The translations under genes were made by a program, and so were the position numbers. Source: Planctomycetota bacterium (GTDB lineage: Bacteria; Planctomycetota; Phycisphaerae; Sedimentisphaerales; Anaerobacaceae). Taken from it: a stretch of 5,145 nucleotides of DNA. The notes under the pieces were generated by a model. That model was not told the DNA's origin. It was given only the letters and a program-made list of their open reading frames with translations, and made no database searches. Of the stretch, positions 4,682 through 5,145 are shown piece by piece (positions within the stretch are counted from its first letter, which is position 1; each line of letters opens with the position of its first letter). The DNA is taken from the NCBI GenBank assembly GCA_017885385.1, contig JAFNGF010000407.1, positions 3,318 through 8,462 on the forward strand, given 5' to 3'.

Positions 4682-5145
4682 CTACTTACTCTCGGCTGCC
4701 GTCAGAGGCACTTTGGCGAACACAGCCCCGTTCTCGGGAACAAGAAATCGTTCACTTTCAGTGACCTGCTCCCACCAGAAATCCGCACCATCGCTACTTT
4801 CTTTGCCCCGATCGAGATCACATTCCCATGTGCCGCGGACTCTCAAGCCGCTTCCTTTCGAGTGGATATCGCCGTTGCGCTCGTAGGTGGTCCACGAAAG
4901 GACGAGATTGTACCCGTACTCCTCCACAAGGAATTTGCACAGACGCCCCTCGCTCGTCTTGCACAGAAAGACACTGCCCGGGCTAAGCTGATTGGTCTCG
5001 TCGTTTGCGCCATTCACCTTGCTCGTGCTGAAATCAGCATCCGCGATCACTTTATGGTCGATTCTGTCAAACGCTGCTCGCACCGCAGTTTCCTGCTCTG
5101 CCGGGATACTCAGCACTCGCGTGACGCTGGTCTGGGGTCGCTGCT
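4682..5145 (-). CDS. Unrecognised soluble protein, C-terminal part
   Basis: The frame is open from the right window edge to the TAG at 4682-4684, so the true start is probably outside. The GTG at 5116 is a possible start but has no Shine-Dalgarno sequence before it. At least 153 codons are present. The translation is hydrophilic, has no signal peptide or membrane segment in view, and is rich in alternating aromatic and polar residues: GSVFLCKTSEGRLCKFLVEE, YGYNLVLSWTTY, GSGLRVRGTWECDLDRGKES, ADFWWEQVTESERFLVPENG. This suggests an all-beta domain following a short helical region (PAEQETAVRAAFDRIDHKV). I do not recognise the family. Frame integrity and sensible composition argue for a real gene. 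The IS1182 remnant lies 40-60 bases beyond its stop and may have cut its natural downstream context. Confidence 0.6.
   Translation of the reverse strand, partial: QRPQTSVTRVLSIPAEQETAVRAAFDRIDHKVIADADFSTSKVNGANDETNQLSPGSVFLCKTSEGRLCKFLVEEYGYNLVLSWTTYERNGDIHSKGSGLRVRGTWECDLDRGKESSDGADFWWEQVTESERFLVPENGAVFAKVPLTAAESK

Noticed and set aside
4593..4886. Plus-strand 97-codon frame across the IS remnant and right-edge gene
   Set aside because: It is antisense to two better supported minus-strand readings, and its translation is Ser/Arg/Pro-rich as expected for a shadow frame.

Overview
The window looks like a relic-rich accessory or intergenic stretch of a bacterial chromosome. It holds one convincing intact gene, one gene running off the right edge, and at least six fragments of unrelated genes. 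The recognisable families are a secreted clan GH-A-like glycoside hydrolase with a collagenase-type C-terminal domain, an MGH1-like (six-hairpin) glycosidase, a DUF5009/HGSNAT-like membrane protein, a HAF repeat, an IS1182 transposase and a PIN domain. This mix is common in Verrucomicrobiota, Planctomycetota and Lentisphaerota, so a PVC-group polysaccharide degrader is my best guess. That assignment is inference from family content only; no taxonomic marker is present.

Left part (1-1450, plus strand). The window opens in the last residues of a histidine-kinase ATPase domain whose G2 box is degraded. This runs into an MGH1-like glycosidase fragment (132-580) that lacks both ends and carries a frameshift near 400-410. 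Eighteen bases after its stop lies a terminator-like hairpin (598-628). A 31-base copy differing at one base recurs exactly 402 bases later (1000-1030). Between the copies sits the start of a PIN-domain toxin gene that stops after 12 codons. I recognise no gene in 762-999 or 1031-1450.

Centre (1451-2836, minus strand). A complete 461-codon secreted glycoside hydrolase has a good ribosome binding site and a possible weak terminator. It stands alone, with no operon partner.

Right part (2850-5145). On the plus strand a single HAF-repeat remnant abuts a cysteine-rich C-terminal remnant. Next come iterated AAATCTG units and a 24-base direct repeat that resembles the GGTATGGTGTCCCC motif dispersed in some bacterial genomes. 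On the minus strand there follow the C-terminal 163 codons of a DUF5009-type membrane protein, joined to an internal piece of an IS1182-family transposase at a short candidate microhomology. The right edge carries the C-terminal part of an unrecognised soluble protein, open to the window end.

The genes do not form a pathway or defence system that I can support. The striking property is the density of broken pieces, together with two short repeat families (the twin hairpin and the AAATCTGGGG-type repeat) lying near several of the breaks.
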